Shown piece after piece: positions 16,576 through 24,524 of a stretch of 64,000 bases of DNA. Every line of letters starts with the position of its first letter. Positions within the stretch are counted from its first letter, which is position 1. Under the pieces are notes generated by a model, which saw only the letters and a list, made by a program, of their open reading frames with translations, ran no database searches and was not told the origin of the DNA. The translations under genes were made by a program, and so were the position numbers. Origin of the DNA: Desulfovermiculus halophilus DSM 18834 (GTDB lineage: Bacteria; Desulfobacterota; Desulfovibrionia; Desulfovibrionales; Desulfothermaceae); assembly GCF_000620765.1 (NCBI RefSeq), contig NZ_JIAK01000010.1, positions 1-64,000 of the forward strand, written 5' to 3'.

Positions 16576-18762
16576 CTACCCCCAGACTGCGGTTCCCACC
16601 TGATAGACGCCCACTGACAGGGCAAAGGCTACTGCGGTGTTGAACACCAGGCTGAACACGGCCCATTTCTTGGATGTCTCCCTGGCCATGGTCACCAAGG
16701 TCACGAAACAGGGGGCATAGAGAAGGACAAAGACCATCAGGCTTATGCCCTTGATCTTGTTCCAGCCGGGGTCCTTGGTCAACCTGTCGGACAGAGAAAT
16801 ATTTTCCGCACCCGCCCCTTGTTCGCCCAGGGAATAGGCGGTGCCCAGGGAGGAGACAATGACCTCCTTGGCCGCGATGCCTCCGACCAGGGCGATGTTC
16901 GTCTTCCAGTCGAAACCGGCCCAGGAGGAAACCGGTTCCAGCCAGGTCCCTATCCGCCCGGCAGCTGTCGCCTGCAGTTGCTCCGCGTTTTTCTGAGTCC
17001 TAACGGCCTGCAGCTTTTTGGTCAGCTCCGCCTGACGGGAGGGAGCTGCCTCCTGGATTTTCTGCTCCAGGGCCTGGATACGGCTGGTATACTGCTCTGC
17101 CTTTTCCGCAGGCAGGCCGGGAAAGGTCATGGCCGCCCAAATCAGGATGGAGATAGCCAGGATCACGGTTCCGGCCTTCTTGATGTACTGCCAGCCCCTT
17201 TCCCAGGTATGGATGAACAGTCCTTTCAGGGTCGGCATGCGATATGGAGGCAGCTCCATGACAAACGGAGTGGGTTCTCCAGTGATGATTGTCGATCGCA
17301 GGATTCGGGCCACGATCAGGGCTACAGCCCAGCCGGCCAGGGTGGTCCAGAACAGGACCTGGGCCGCCTGGTTGGGGAAGAAGGCCCCGCTGATGAGCAA
17401 GAACACAGGGACCTTGGCCCCGCAGCTTAAGAAAGGGGCGGTGAGGACTGTGGCCAGCTTTTCTTTCGGACTGCGCAGGGTTCGAGCGGCCATAAGGCCC
17501 GGAACTGCACACCCTCCTGGAATCCCGCCGGAAATAATAAAAGGCATGACCGAGCAGCCGTGCAGGCCGAATATGCGCATGACCCGGTCCAGCATATAGG
17601 CCATGCGGGCCATATACCCGGAGTCCTCCAAAAAAGAAAGAACAAAGAACATGATGAGGATAAGGGGCACAAAACTGAGCACTCCCCCTACCCCGTCGAT
17701 AAGGCCGGAAACGATGAGGGACTGCAGCAGGCCGGGAGGCAAAAGGCTTTGGACGCTGGTGCCCAGCCAGCCGAAAAAGGATTCCACCCAGCCCAGGGGG
17801 GCTTCGCCCAATCCAAAGGTGATCTGGAACATGCCGTAGAGAACGGCAAGCATGATGCCCGGCCCCAGGAGCTTGTGGGTCAGGATCCTGTCCGCTTTGT
17901 CGGAAAAGGAAATCCGGTTCAGGGCGTCTTTGCGCTTGACCACTCCCTGCTTGAGCAGGGAGGTGATGAACCCGTACCGGTAGTCGGCGATGAGGGCTTC
18001 GGGATGGGTGTCCAAGGTCTTTTGGCAGTGGCTGCTTACGGATGCAAACAGGGCGTCCAGTTCAGCCGCCACCGACTCGTCTTCCAGCCGGCCGAGACGC
18101 CTGATTTCCTCGTCTTCTTCAAGATATTTCAGGGCAACCCACCGGGCTGGATATGTCCCGGTCAGAAACCCCTTGTCCTGAATAAGAGCGGCCATCTTGT
18201 CCAGGACTGGGTCAAGATCTGGTCCGTAGGAAATAGACAGCGGCTGCCAGGGCTGATTCCGGCGTTCGCCCGCCAGGCGCACCGCCTCATCCAGGAGGTG
18301 CTCCTTGCCCTGTCCGCTCCTGGCAATGGTCTCCACAACCGGATTGCCCAAGAGCTCGGACAGCTTGCGGGTATCGATGGTCATTCCCCGTTTGGCCACC
18401 TCGTCCATCATGTTCAAAACGACCAGCACCGGGATTCCCAGCTCCATGAACTGTACCGTGAGATACAGGTTGCGCTCCAGGTTGGATGCATCCAGGACGT
18501 CTACCACGGCCTGAGGTTTGTCTTGAACCAGGAAATTCCGGGCCACCAGCTCTTCCTGGGAGTAGGTAGTCAGGGAGTAGGTGCCGGGCAGATCGACAAT
18601 ATGCAGGCTGTGCTCGCCGTGCTTGAGCACTCCTTCCCGCTTTTCCACGGTGATGCCGGGATAGTTGCCTACCTGCTGCCTGGACCCGGTCAGGGTGTTG
18701 AACAGAGTCGTCTTTCCGGAATTCGGATTTCCGGCCAGGGCCAGAGTAAATGGTTGGGGCAT
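16576..18762 (-). CDS. feoB: Ferrous iron transporter FeoB
   Basis: A 728-residue inner-membrane GTPase that imports Fe(II). The N-terminal G-domain has GNPNSGKTT (G1), VDLPGTYSLT (G3) and LNMMDEVAKRG (G4). A helical regulatory domain follows, then the membrane domain with the paired Gate motifs (YMARMAYMLDRVMRIFGLHG, VMPFIISGGIPGGCAVPG and SCGAKVPVFLLI). Length is normal. The frame is open to 18783 (MIHNETS); I prefer 18762, where homology begins, though neither start has a strong ribosome site. No feoA or feoC is adjacent. A plausible promoter is at 18827-18855. Confidence 0.94.
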   Translation of the reverse strand: MPQPFTLALAGNPNSGKTTLFNTLTGSRQQVGNYPGITVEKREGVLKHGEHSLHIVDLPGTYSLTTYSQEELVARNFLVQDKPQAVVDVLDASNLERNLYLTVQFMELGIPVLVVLNMMDEVAKRGMTIDTRKLSELLGNPVVETIARSGQGKEHLLDEAVRLAGERRNQPWQPLSISYGPDLDPVLDKMAALIQDKGFLTGTYPARWVALKYLEEDEEIRRLGRLEDESVAAELDALFASVSSHCQKTLDTHPEALIADYRYGFITSLLKQGVVKRKDALNRISFSDKADRILTHKLLGPGIMLAVLYGMFQITFGLGEAPLGWVESFFGWLGTSVQSLLPPGLLQSLIVSGLIDGVGGVLSFVPLILIMFFVLSFLEDSGYMARMAYMLDRVMRIFGLHGCSVMPFIISGGIPGGCAVPGLMAARTLRSPKEKLATVLTAPFLSCGAKVPVFLLISGAFFPNQAAQVLFWTTLAGWAVALIVARILRSTIITGEPTPFVMELPPYRMPTLKGLFIHTWERGWQYIKKAGTVILAISILIWAAMTFPGLPAEKAEQYTSRIQALEQKIQEAAPSRQAELTKKLQAVRTQKNAEQLQATAAGRIGTWLEPVSSWAGFDWKTNIALVGGIAAKEVIVSSLGTAYSLGEQGAGAENISLSDRLTKDPGWNKIKGISLMVFVLLYAPCFVTLVTMARETSKKWAVFSLVFNTAVAFALSVGVYQVGTAVWG

Positions 18763-18826
18763 GGAAGTCTCGTTATGTATCATTTAGGAGCTACAACGGG
18801 TTGGTTTCCCTACGGGAGTGCAGAAA

Positions 18827-18855
18827 ACAATATGCACCTGATGAAAGCAGGTCAA
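18827..18855 (-). promoter_or_regulatory. Candidate sigma-70 promoter for feoB
   Basis: On the minus strand TTGACC (18850-18855) and TATTGT (18827-18832) are separated by 17 bases, upstream of feoB. Four of six matches in the -10 box. Confidence 0.4.
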
Positions 18856-18887
18856 GGAAAAATTTGGCTGGCCTAACACTGGCTATA

Positions 18888-18903
18888 TTGCAATGCATTG
18901 CAA
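18888..18903. promoter_or_regulatory. Perfect 16-bp palindrome TTGCAATGCATTGCAA
   Basis: A perfect dyad in the divergent intergenic region between feoB and the catabolic operon. It is a likely binding site for a dimeric regulator but matches no operator that I know; it is not a Fur box. Confidence 0.5.
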
Positions 18904-18930
18904 GAGTTTTGACAAAAATTTGAAAAGTCA

Positions 18931-18960
18931 TTGACAAAAGAAAAAAGTATATTGTAGATT
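18931..18960 (+). promoter_or_regulatory. Candidate promoter of the catabolic operon
   Basis: A consensus TTGACA (18931-18936) and TAGATT (18955-18960), 18 bases apart, precede the GTG start at 19089. The -10 box overlaps the GntR-type dyad. Confidence 0.5.
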
Positions 18961-18974
18961 GTCGACAAAATACA
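18953..18974. promoter_or_regulatory. GntR/FadR-type operator candidate (TTGTCGACAA core)
   Basis: TTGTCGACAA at 18959-18968 is a perfect dyad fitting the published FadR-subfamily consensus NyGTM-N0-1-KACrN. Outer TGTA and TACA are symmetric about the same centre, widening it to 22 bp. It overlaps the predicted -10 box, as expected for repression, and a GntR/FCD regulator is encoded in the same operon at 22968. Confidence 0.55.
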
Positions 18975-19088
18975 GGTTAGCAAATTGAACAGCGTATCGG
19001 GTTGAAGTGATGATGGTTCTTGGAAGTATCTCTTTTGGCTAAGAGAACGGAAATTTTTCATTTTGCTTAAAAAAAGGGGGGGTGTGCT

Positions 19089-20276
19089 GTGCGCCTGCTG
19101 GAACATGAGGCAAAGGATATTTTATCTGGATTCAGGATCTCTACGCCGCAGAGGAAGCTCTTGAGCTCTCCTGACCAGGAGCGAGACTTTTCCTATCCGG
19201 CCATGATGAAGGTCCAAATCCCTATTGGGGGGAGAGGTAAGGCCGGAGGAGTGTTTGAGGTCCAGGATCAGGATGCAGCTGGCACTGAGCTGAAAAATGT
19301 TCTGGGCCAGACCTTCCGAGGCTATAAGCCGCAGAACGTGCTTCTGGAGGAGAAGCTCGAGATCGAGGCGGAGTACTTTCTTTCTGTGATCTACGATACG
19401 GTTCAAAAGGAGCCTTTGGTCATCTTTTCCAGTGAGGGGGGAGTTGATATTGAGACCCTGGCTCGCGAAGCGCCGGAGAAGATACACAAGCTCCATATTT
19501 CCGTGCGGGAGAGGCTTCCAGAGTACAAGGCCAGGGACATTGTTGCTGAGGCCGGCATAAGCGGCAAGGCCCTGCTCGGGATCGGGAGCGTCCTTTCCCG
19601 TCTGGTGGATGCCTTTCTCGATTGCGATGCAACTGTAGCTGAAATCAATCCCCTTGTCCTGTCTTCAAAAGGTCAGATTCAGGCTGCTGACTGTCATATG
19701 GAAATCGATGATGACGCGCTCTTTCGGCACAAGGATCTGCAGGAGATGGCCAAGGACAGTAATCGGGCAGGCAGCCTGCGTGAGCAGACTGATTTTGAGC
19801 GTCAGGCCGAAGAAATAGACAACCTCGATCATCGAGGAGTAGCCGGTCGGGTCATTCAGTTTGATGGGGACATTGGTCTGATCATCGGTGGTGGGGGAGC
19901 GTCGCTCACCGCTTTTGACGCCGTTCAGGCCCATGGAGGCAAGCCGGCCAATTACTGCGAGATCGGCGGCAATCCTTCCGTGCTCAAGGTCAAGGAGCTG
20001 ACCAAACTGATTCTGTCCAACCCCGGGGTGAAGAAAATTGCGGTCATCATGAATGTCACCAGCAATACCCGGGTTGATCTCGTGGCCAGAGGGATCGTCA
20101 AGGGCGTTTTGGAGCTGGAGAGGGATCCGGCAGAGGCCATTGCAGTATTCAGGATTCCCGGAGCATGGGAGGAGGAAGGCTTTCAGATCCTGAAAAAGTA
20201 CGGGATTACCTTCTGCGATCGGACGGTTTCTATTGATGAGGCGGCGAAAATCGCTGTGGCCAATATGTCAAACTAA
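19089..20276 (+). CDS. Acyl-CoA ligase beta subunit (SucC/MtkA-like, ATP-grasp)
   Basis: A 395-residue ATP-grasp protein homologous to succinyl-CoA synthetase beta and malate-CoA ligase beta (MtkA). The opening RLLEHEAKDILSGFRI, the ATP-grasp segments VQIPIGGRGKAGGV and AEINPLVLS, the nucleotide/CoA region GLIIGGGGASLTAFDAV and the late IMNVTSNTRVDLVARGIV are all recognisable. It starts with GTG after a G-rich ribosome site. The alpha subunit follows 18 bases later. Neighbourhood with a CitE-like lyase favours activation of malate, citramalate or a related hydroxy-dicarboxylate rather than a TCA role, but this is inference. Confidence 0.88.
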   Translation: MRLLEHEAKDILSGFRISTPQRKLLSSPDQERDFSYPAMMKVQIPIGGRGKAGGVFEVQDQDAAGTELKNVLGQTFRGYKPQNVLLEEKLEIEAEYFLSVIYDTVQKEPLVIFSSEGGVDIETLAREAPEKIHKLHISVRERLPEYKARDIVAEAGISGKALLGIGSVLSRLVDAFLDCDATVAEINPLVLSSKGQIQAADCHMEIDDDALFRHKDLQEMAKDSNRAGSLREQTDFERQAEEIDNLDHRGVAGRVIQFDGDIGLIIGGGGASLTAFDAVQAHGGKPANYCEIGGNPSVLKVKELTKLILSNPGVKKIAVIMNVTSNTRVDLVARGIVKGVLELERDPAEAIAVFRIPGAWEEEGFQILKKYGITFCDRTVSIDEAAKIAVANMSN

Positions 20277-20294
20277 GCTCTACAAAGGACGCAT

Positions 20295-21197
20295 ATGGCT
20301 ATTTTAGCAGACAAAAATACTCGGGTCGTTGTGCAGGGTATTACAGGCAGGGAAGCGACCTCCTTTACTAAGGACATGCTTGATTACGGGACCAAGGTGG
20401 TGGCCGGAGTGACCCCTGGCAAAAAGGGGCAAAGCGTCCACGGCGTTCCGGTTTATGACACTGTACATCAGGCGGTACGCGAGCATCAGCCCGACTCATC
20501 TGTGATATCCGTTCCTCCGCCGCTGGTCAAAGGGGCGGTGCTGGAGGCCTTAGACAACGGCATCAAGCTTATTGTGGTCATTACCGAGCGGGTACCCAGG
20601 CGAGATACCATAGAGTTCCTGGAAGTTGCTAGGGAACAGGGGGCGCAGGTGATCGGCCCCAACACCTTGGGCTTTATATCTCCGGAAGTGGTTCGTTTGG
20701 GAATGGCTGGAGGTCCTGCCGTGGATGTCAAGAAGGCCTATATGCCCGGATCAGTGGGGATAGCCTCGCGAAGCGGAGGGATGACTACAGAGGTGGCTAA
20801 CCTTCTGACCACCAATGGCATAGGTCAGAGCACGTGCGTTGGAGTAGGCGGGGACGCAGTTGTTGGATCGAACTTTATAGATCTGATCAAGCTCTTTGAA
20901 GAGGATTCGGATACTCAGGCAGTCGTGGTTTTCAGTGAGCCTGGTGGGGTGGTTGAAGAGAAGCTGGCTGAGTATGTTGTGGAGAATAGGATTCAAACCC
21001 CGATTGTAGCCTATATTGCCGGTCGGTTCGTGGACGATCTCCCTGGAGTGCGGTTTGGACACGCAGCGACCATTGTGGAAGGGGATAAGGGGAGCAGCAA
21101 AAGCAAGATCGCAGCCTTTCGGGAGGCCGGAATCCATGTTGCGGACTTGTTTTCGGACATACCCAAGATTCTCAAAGAACAGATCAAAGGGGTGTAA
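20295..21197 (+). CDS. Acyl-CoA ligase alpha subunit (SucD/MtkB-like)
   Basis: A 300-residue CoA-binding subunit. The Rossmann CoA site VVVQGITGREATSFT opens the protein, PNTLGFISPE and GSVGIASRSGGMTTEV follow, and the phosphohistidine region RFGHAATIVEGDKGS near residue 255 carries the active-site His. Length matches SucD. AAAGGA precedes the ATG. With the beta subunit it forms an ATP- (or GTP-) dependent acyl-CoA synthetase with phospho-His intermediate. Confidence 0.9.
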   Translation: MAILADKNTRVVVQGITGREATSFTKDMLDYGTKVVAGVTPGKKGQSVHGVPVYDTVHQAVREHQPDSSVISVPPPLVKGAVLEALDNGIKLIVVITERVPRRDTIEFLEVAREQGAQVIGPNTLGFISPEVVRLGMAGGPAVDVKKAYMPGSVGIASRSGGMTTEVANLLTTNGIGQSTCVGVGGDAVVGSNFIDLIKLFEEDSDTQAVVVFSEPGGVVEEKLAEYVVENRIQTPIVAYIAGRFVDDLPGVRFGHAATIVEGDKGSSKSKIAAFREAGIHVADLFSDIPKILKEQIKGV

Positions 21198-21199
21198 AC

Positions 21200-21796
21200 A
21201 TGGAACTCAATGCGGTCCAAAAAAAGATCTGGTCCGCAGTCAGTGAGCTGTTGGCTGATGAACAGGTGGCCAGTCCAGATCACGTAGAACGGATGACAAA
21301 CTGGTGCCAGAATCTAGCTCAAAGACAGGATGTGGATACAGAGGCCCTGACGGCTGGGGCCTTGGTTCACGATGTCGGGGTGACTGTGGACAGAAAGACG
21401 CACTACAGTGCTGGACTGGGGCTTGCCCGACAGATCCTGGTCCAAGGCGGGCTGAAAGAAGAAAAGATTGAACCTGCACTGCACGTTATGGAGGCACACA
21501 GCCGCTATGGAGGTCCGGAGCCGGAAACGCAGGAGGCTCAGATCGCCCAGGATGCGGATGCGCTGGAATACATCGGGGCGGTGGGGATTGTTCGGGCTGT
21601 AGTTCGTGGGCTCAACGACGGGTCCTTCAGTGGGAGGGCCGCGGACTTTGCTCAGTATCTGCGCGATCTGTTGAACAAGGTCAGCCCTTCCTTTCACACT
21701 CGCGAAGCGGAAAGGTATGGCCAGTCCAGAATCGCGTACATGGAGCGCTTTGTGCAACAACTGGAACATGAACTGCGTACCGAGGAGGAGACATGA
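21200..21796 (+). CDS. HD-domain protein (putative metal-dependent phosphohydrolase)
   Basis: A 198-residue HD-family protein. The metal ligands are visible as HDVG near residue 57, a following His in MEAHSRYG, and DADALEYIG near residue 115. The substrate is unknown. It starts two bases after the ligase alpha subunit and overlaps the CitE-like gene by four bases, so it is tightly embedded in the operon. A housekeeping, nucleotide or CoA-ester hydrolysis role cannot be told apart. Confidence 0.82.
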   Translation: MELNAVQKKIWSAVSELLADEQVASPDHVERMTNWCQNLAQRQDVDTEALTAGALVHDVGVTVDRKTHYSAGLGLARQILVQGGLKEEKIEPALHVMEAHSRYGGPEPETQEAQIAQDADALEYIGAVGIVRAVVRGLNDGSFSGRAADFAQYLRDLLNKVSPSFHTREAERYGQSRIAYMERFVQQLEHELRTEEET

Positions 21797-22683
21797 CCGC
21801 CCTGGAACCTGTTCGAAGCTTACTGTTCGTTCCCGGCAATAGAGAGGATCGAATCGATAAGGCCCTGCAGTCCCAAGCGGATGGGGTGATCATTGATCTT
21901 GAAGACGCCGTACCTCTAAAGCTCAAAGATGAAGCCCGGAAAATCGTCAAGGACAAGATTCAAAAAAATAGCGACAAAAAGGTGTTTGTCCGGGTCAACG
22001 CTCTGGATACTGAGTATATTGCCAGAGATATCGAGGAAATAGTTGTTAAGGGCCTGGGCTGTATTATGGTCCCCAAGTTGGAAAAGCCGGAGGATATGCA
22101 TGTGATTGATGCATATCTTACTCAGGCAGAGAAAGAAAAGGGCATAGAACAAGGCACCATCAAGATTATGCCCTTAATTGAAACTGCCTTGGCCGTACAG
22201 AATATTTTCCGAATCGTCACAGAAACATCCGATCATCAAAGGCTGTTCACGGTGGCCTTTGGTGCGGCGGACTTTACCCTGGATATGGGCATTGAGATGA
22301 CCTTTACAGCTGAGGAGCAGATCTACCCCCGGTCCAGGATCGCGGTAGCGTGCTGCGCGGCGAAGATATCTCCGCCCATAGACTCGCCCTTTATGCTGGA
22401 CATCAAGAATATTGAGGCCCTGGAAGCCGATGCACGACGTTCCAGGCAGCTGGGATTTCAGGGAAAGCTGTGCATCCATCCAACGCAGTTGGAGGTATGC
22501 AACACGGTTTACGCACCGAGTGAAAATGAAGTCCACTTTGCACAGCGAGTAGTTGATGCTTTTGAAGAGGCGGAAAACAAGGGATGGGCAGCAATTCAGG
22601 TTGACGGCAAGTTCATAGACTATCCTATTGTATATAGGGCGAAAAAAATTATGCGATTGGCCGAAAGTATTGCTCAAACATAA
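21793..22683 (+). CDS. CitE-like acyl-CoA lyase (HpcH/HpaI family)
   Basis: A 296-residue TIM-barrel lyase of the CitE/malyl-CoA/citramalyl-CoA lyase group. SLLFVPGNREDRIDKA at the N-terminus, DGVIIDLEDAVP, the substrate Arg in VFVRVNALDTEY, the metal-site Glu in IMPLIETALAV and GAADFTLDMGIE, and KLCIHPTQ are present. No CitF or CitD is nearby, so it is not citrate lyase itself. Next to a SucCD-like ligase it probably cleaves malyl-CoA or citramalyl-CoA to acetyl-CoA plus glyoxylate or pyruvate. GAGGAG precedes the ATG. Confidence 0.85.
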   Translation: MTALEPVRSLLFVPGNREDRIDKALQSQADGVIIDLEDAVPLKLKDEARKIVKDKIQKNSDKKVFVRVNALDTEYIARDIEEIVVKGLGCIMVPKLEKPEDMHVIDAYLTQAEKEKGIEQGTIKIMPLIETALAVQNIFRIVTETSDHQRLFTVAFGAADFTLDMGIEMTFTAEEQIYPRSRIAVACCAAKISPPIDSPFMLDIKNIEALEADARRSRQLGFQGKLCIHPTQLEVCNTVYAPSENEVHFAQRVVDAFEEAENKGWAAIQVDGKFIDYPIVYRAKKIMRLAESIAQT

Positions 22684-22707
22684 GGCTATGAGAAGGAAGG
22701 AAACGCA

Positions 22708-22923
22708 ATGGGTATCTTCATCAATCTACGGATAGACAACACGAAGTGCATTGGTGTGGAGAAATGCGGGCAGTGCATCAATGTGTGCCCGGTTAATATA
22801 TTCAAGTCAGACAACGATGCAGTAGCCATAATAGAAGAAAATGAAGATGAATGCACATTATGCGAGAGATGTTTGGAGGAGTGCGGGCAGAATGCGATTG
22901 AGATAATAAAGCTCTACGCATAA
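22708..22923 (+). CDS. Ferredoxin-like protein with two four-Cys clusters
   Basis: A 71-residue small iron-sulfur protein. The first cluster motif is stretched (CIGVEKCGQCINVCP, C-x5-C-x2-C-x3-CP) and the second is CTLCERCLEEC without a trailing Pro. Both could bind [4Fe-4S] clusters. AAGGAAGG precedes the ATG. Located between the lyase and the GntR regulator, it may supply or accept electrons for a redox enzyme of the same cluster. Confidence 0.85.
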   Translation: MGIFINLRIDNTKCIGVEKCGQCINVCPVNIFKSDNDAVAIIEENEDECTLCERCLEECGQNAIEIIKLYA

Positions 22924-22967
22924 CATATAGATTTATATAAATAATCACAGTGCAGGGATATTTTCGT

Positions 22968-23651
22968 ATGCAGTTAGATATTGGTGATATCCAATTTGAA
23001 AATGCTGCCTTGGGTGAGAAGATTACAGATATACTCACCGAGGCCATACTTGAGGGCAAGTTCAAAGGGGGACAGCAGCTTATTGAGCAGGACCTGCAGA
23101 AGATCTTCGGGGTGAGCCGTTCTCCCCTTCGAGAAGCTTTTCGGGTCTTGGAAAAAAGAGGGCTCGTTCATATTATCCCCCGAAAGGGGACCTTTGTTAA
23201 GACCATCACACTCAAGGACATTGAAGACAACTTTCCGGTTCGGGCACGGCTGGAAGGACTGGCCGCGCGGGAAGCGCATGCAAGAATGAATGGCAAAACA
23301 ATGGATGACCTGCAGTTTGAGCTCGAAAATATGAAATTCGCTGCAGAACATATTGAGCCCAAATCTTTTTGGCGCCATCACTCTGTATTTCACAATGTGT
23401 TCATTGAGGCCTCCGAAAACCAAGTCTTAATTGATATACTGTACAACTTGCGGATGCATAGCTTGTGGTATCAATTTTCGTACCAATATTATCAAGAAGA
23501 CTTGGAACGGGCATACAGAATTCACGAAAATATTTTTCAAAAGTTAACAGATCCGCATAGTGCTAGACAAGAAATAGAAGATATCGTCCGTGACCATATA
23601 GAAGTCGCCTTCAGCAAGTTCCTGAGATACCTAGATGCTCAAGGGGAATAA
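22968..23651 (+). CDS. GntR-family regulator, FadR/FCD subfamily
   Basis: A 227-residue regulator. The N-terminal winged helix contains EQDLQKIFGVSRSPLREAFRVLEKRGLVHII, and the C-terminal FCD all-helical domain carries the metal-site pattern with H in RHHSVFHNVFIEAS and a later H in VRDHIEVAF. FCD regulators typically bind small organic acids. A GTG at 22950 is in frame, but the ATG at 22968 has AGGGA at a proper distance. It probably controls the catabolic operon through the dyad at 18953-18974. Confidence 0.9.
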   Translation: MQLDIGDIQFENAALGEKITDILTEAILEGKFKGGQQLIEQDLQKIFGVSRSPLREAFRVLEKRGLVHIIPRKGTFVKTITLKDIEDNFPVRARLEGLAAREAHARMNGKTMDDLQFELENMKFAAEHIEPKSFWRHHSVFHNVFIEASENQVLIDILYNLRMHSLWYQFSYQYYQEDLERAYRIHENIFQKLTDPHSARQEIEDIVRDHIEVAFSKFLRYLDAQGE

Positions 23652-23674
23652 GTTTGAAGCATGGGGTTCGTATT

Positions 23675-24514
23675 ATGAGCAATGCAATTGAATCGACGCT
23701 TTCAGGGAAAAATAAGTATGCAGTTTCGATAAAAAACGTCTGCAAGGCCCTTTCGAGTATAGCGGAACGTTTTGGATGGGCATATGTGTTCTCGTGGCTG
23801 CATAGAATATCTGGAGTTATCCTATCTGTTTACTTTTTGTTCCATATAGTTACTTTGTCTGCATTGGATGACCCAGGTAAGTATGCAGAAAAAATGGAAA
23901 TATTTACATCTCCATTCTTTCTCTTTCTCGCTTGGGCTCTATCTGTCCCTGTAATATTTCATGCGGTAAATGGTCTTCGCCTGTTGCTGTATGAGAGCTT
24001 CGGCGTGCGGAAGGATCATCTCCTCATTCGCTTGTGTTTGGTAAGTGTTGTTTTGTACAGTTTGTTTCTCGGTCTGGTTATGATTTCTGGAAGTCAGAAT
24101 GTGACCCCTATGTTTTACTGGGGGCTCTTTTTTCTGATGGCAGTGGTTATAACATATGAGTTTTGGAACTCGGTGAGATCAACTAGGCATTCTCCATTCT
24201 GGATTGCACAACGCATTACCGCTGCCTATCTTTTCGTCCTTGTGCCTGCCCATATGCTCTTTACTCATCTTAACACGGCCATGGCCCATGATGCTTCCGT
24301 GGTCACAGCAAGAATGAGCTCAGCTTTTATCACATTTATTGATATTACTCTTGTTCTAGCTATTGCCTACCATGCTGCCTATGGCCTGATTTCCATTAGC
24401 AAGGATTATATACGGAGTCCAGGCTTCTATTCCAAGATAGTCGCGGCAGCTGTGATTGGTGTTATGGCTTGGATGGCCCTTTGGGGCATTAAAACAGCTT
24501 GTATAGTTGGATAA
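23675..24514 (+). CDS. Succinate dehydrogenase/fumarate reductase membrane anchor, SdhC-SdhD-like fusion
   Basis: A 279-residue membrane protein with seven hydrophobic segments. Its first half has the SdhC pattern (FSWLHRISGVILSVYFLFH, then VIFHAVNGLRLLLYE). Its second half repeats it in SdhD style (WIAQRITAAYLFVLVPAH, then IAYHAAYGLISISKDY), joined by an extra helix near residue 150. Conserved histidines in both halves could ligate two hemes b. No separate sdhD is present. The coding sequence is AT-richer than its neighbours and uses more ATA codons. The flavoprotein gene starts 11 bases later. No strong ribosome site precedes the ATG. Confidence 0.82.
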   Translation: MSNAIESTLSGKNKYAVSIKNVCKALSSIAERFGWAYVFSWLHRISGVILSVYFLFHIVTLSALDDPGKYAEKMEIFTSPFFLFLAWALSVPVIFHAVNGLRLLLYESFGVRKDHLLIRLCLVSVVLYSLFLGLVMISGSQNVTPMFYWGLFFLMAVVITYEFWNSVRSTRHSPFWIAQRITAAYLFVLVPAHMLFTHLNTAMAHDASVVTARMSSAFITFIDITLVLAIAYHAAYGLISISKDYIRSPGFYSKIVAAAVIGVMAWMALWGIKTACIVG

Positions 24515-24524
24515 AGGATTGGGT

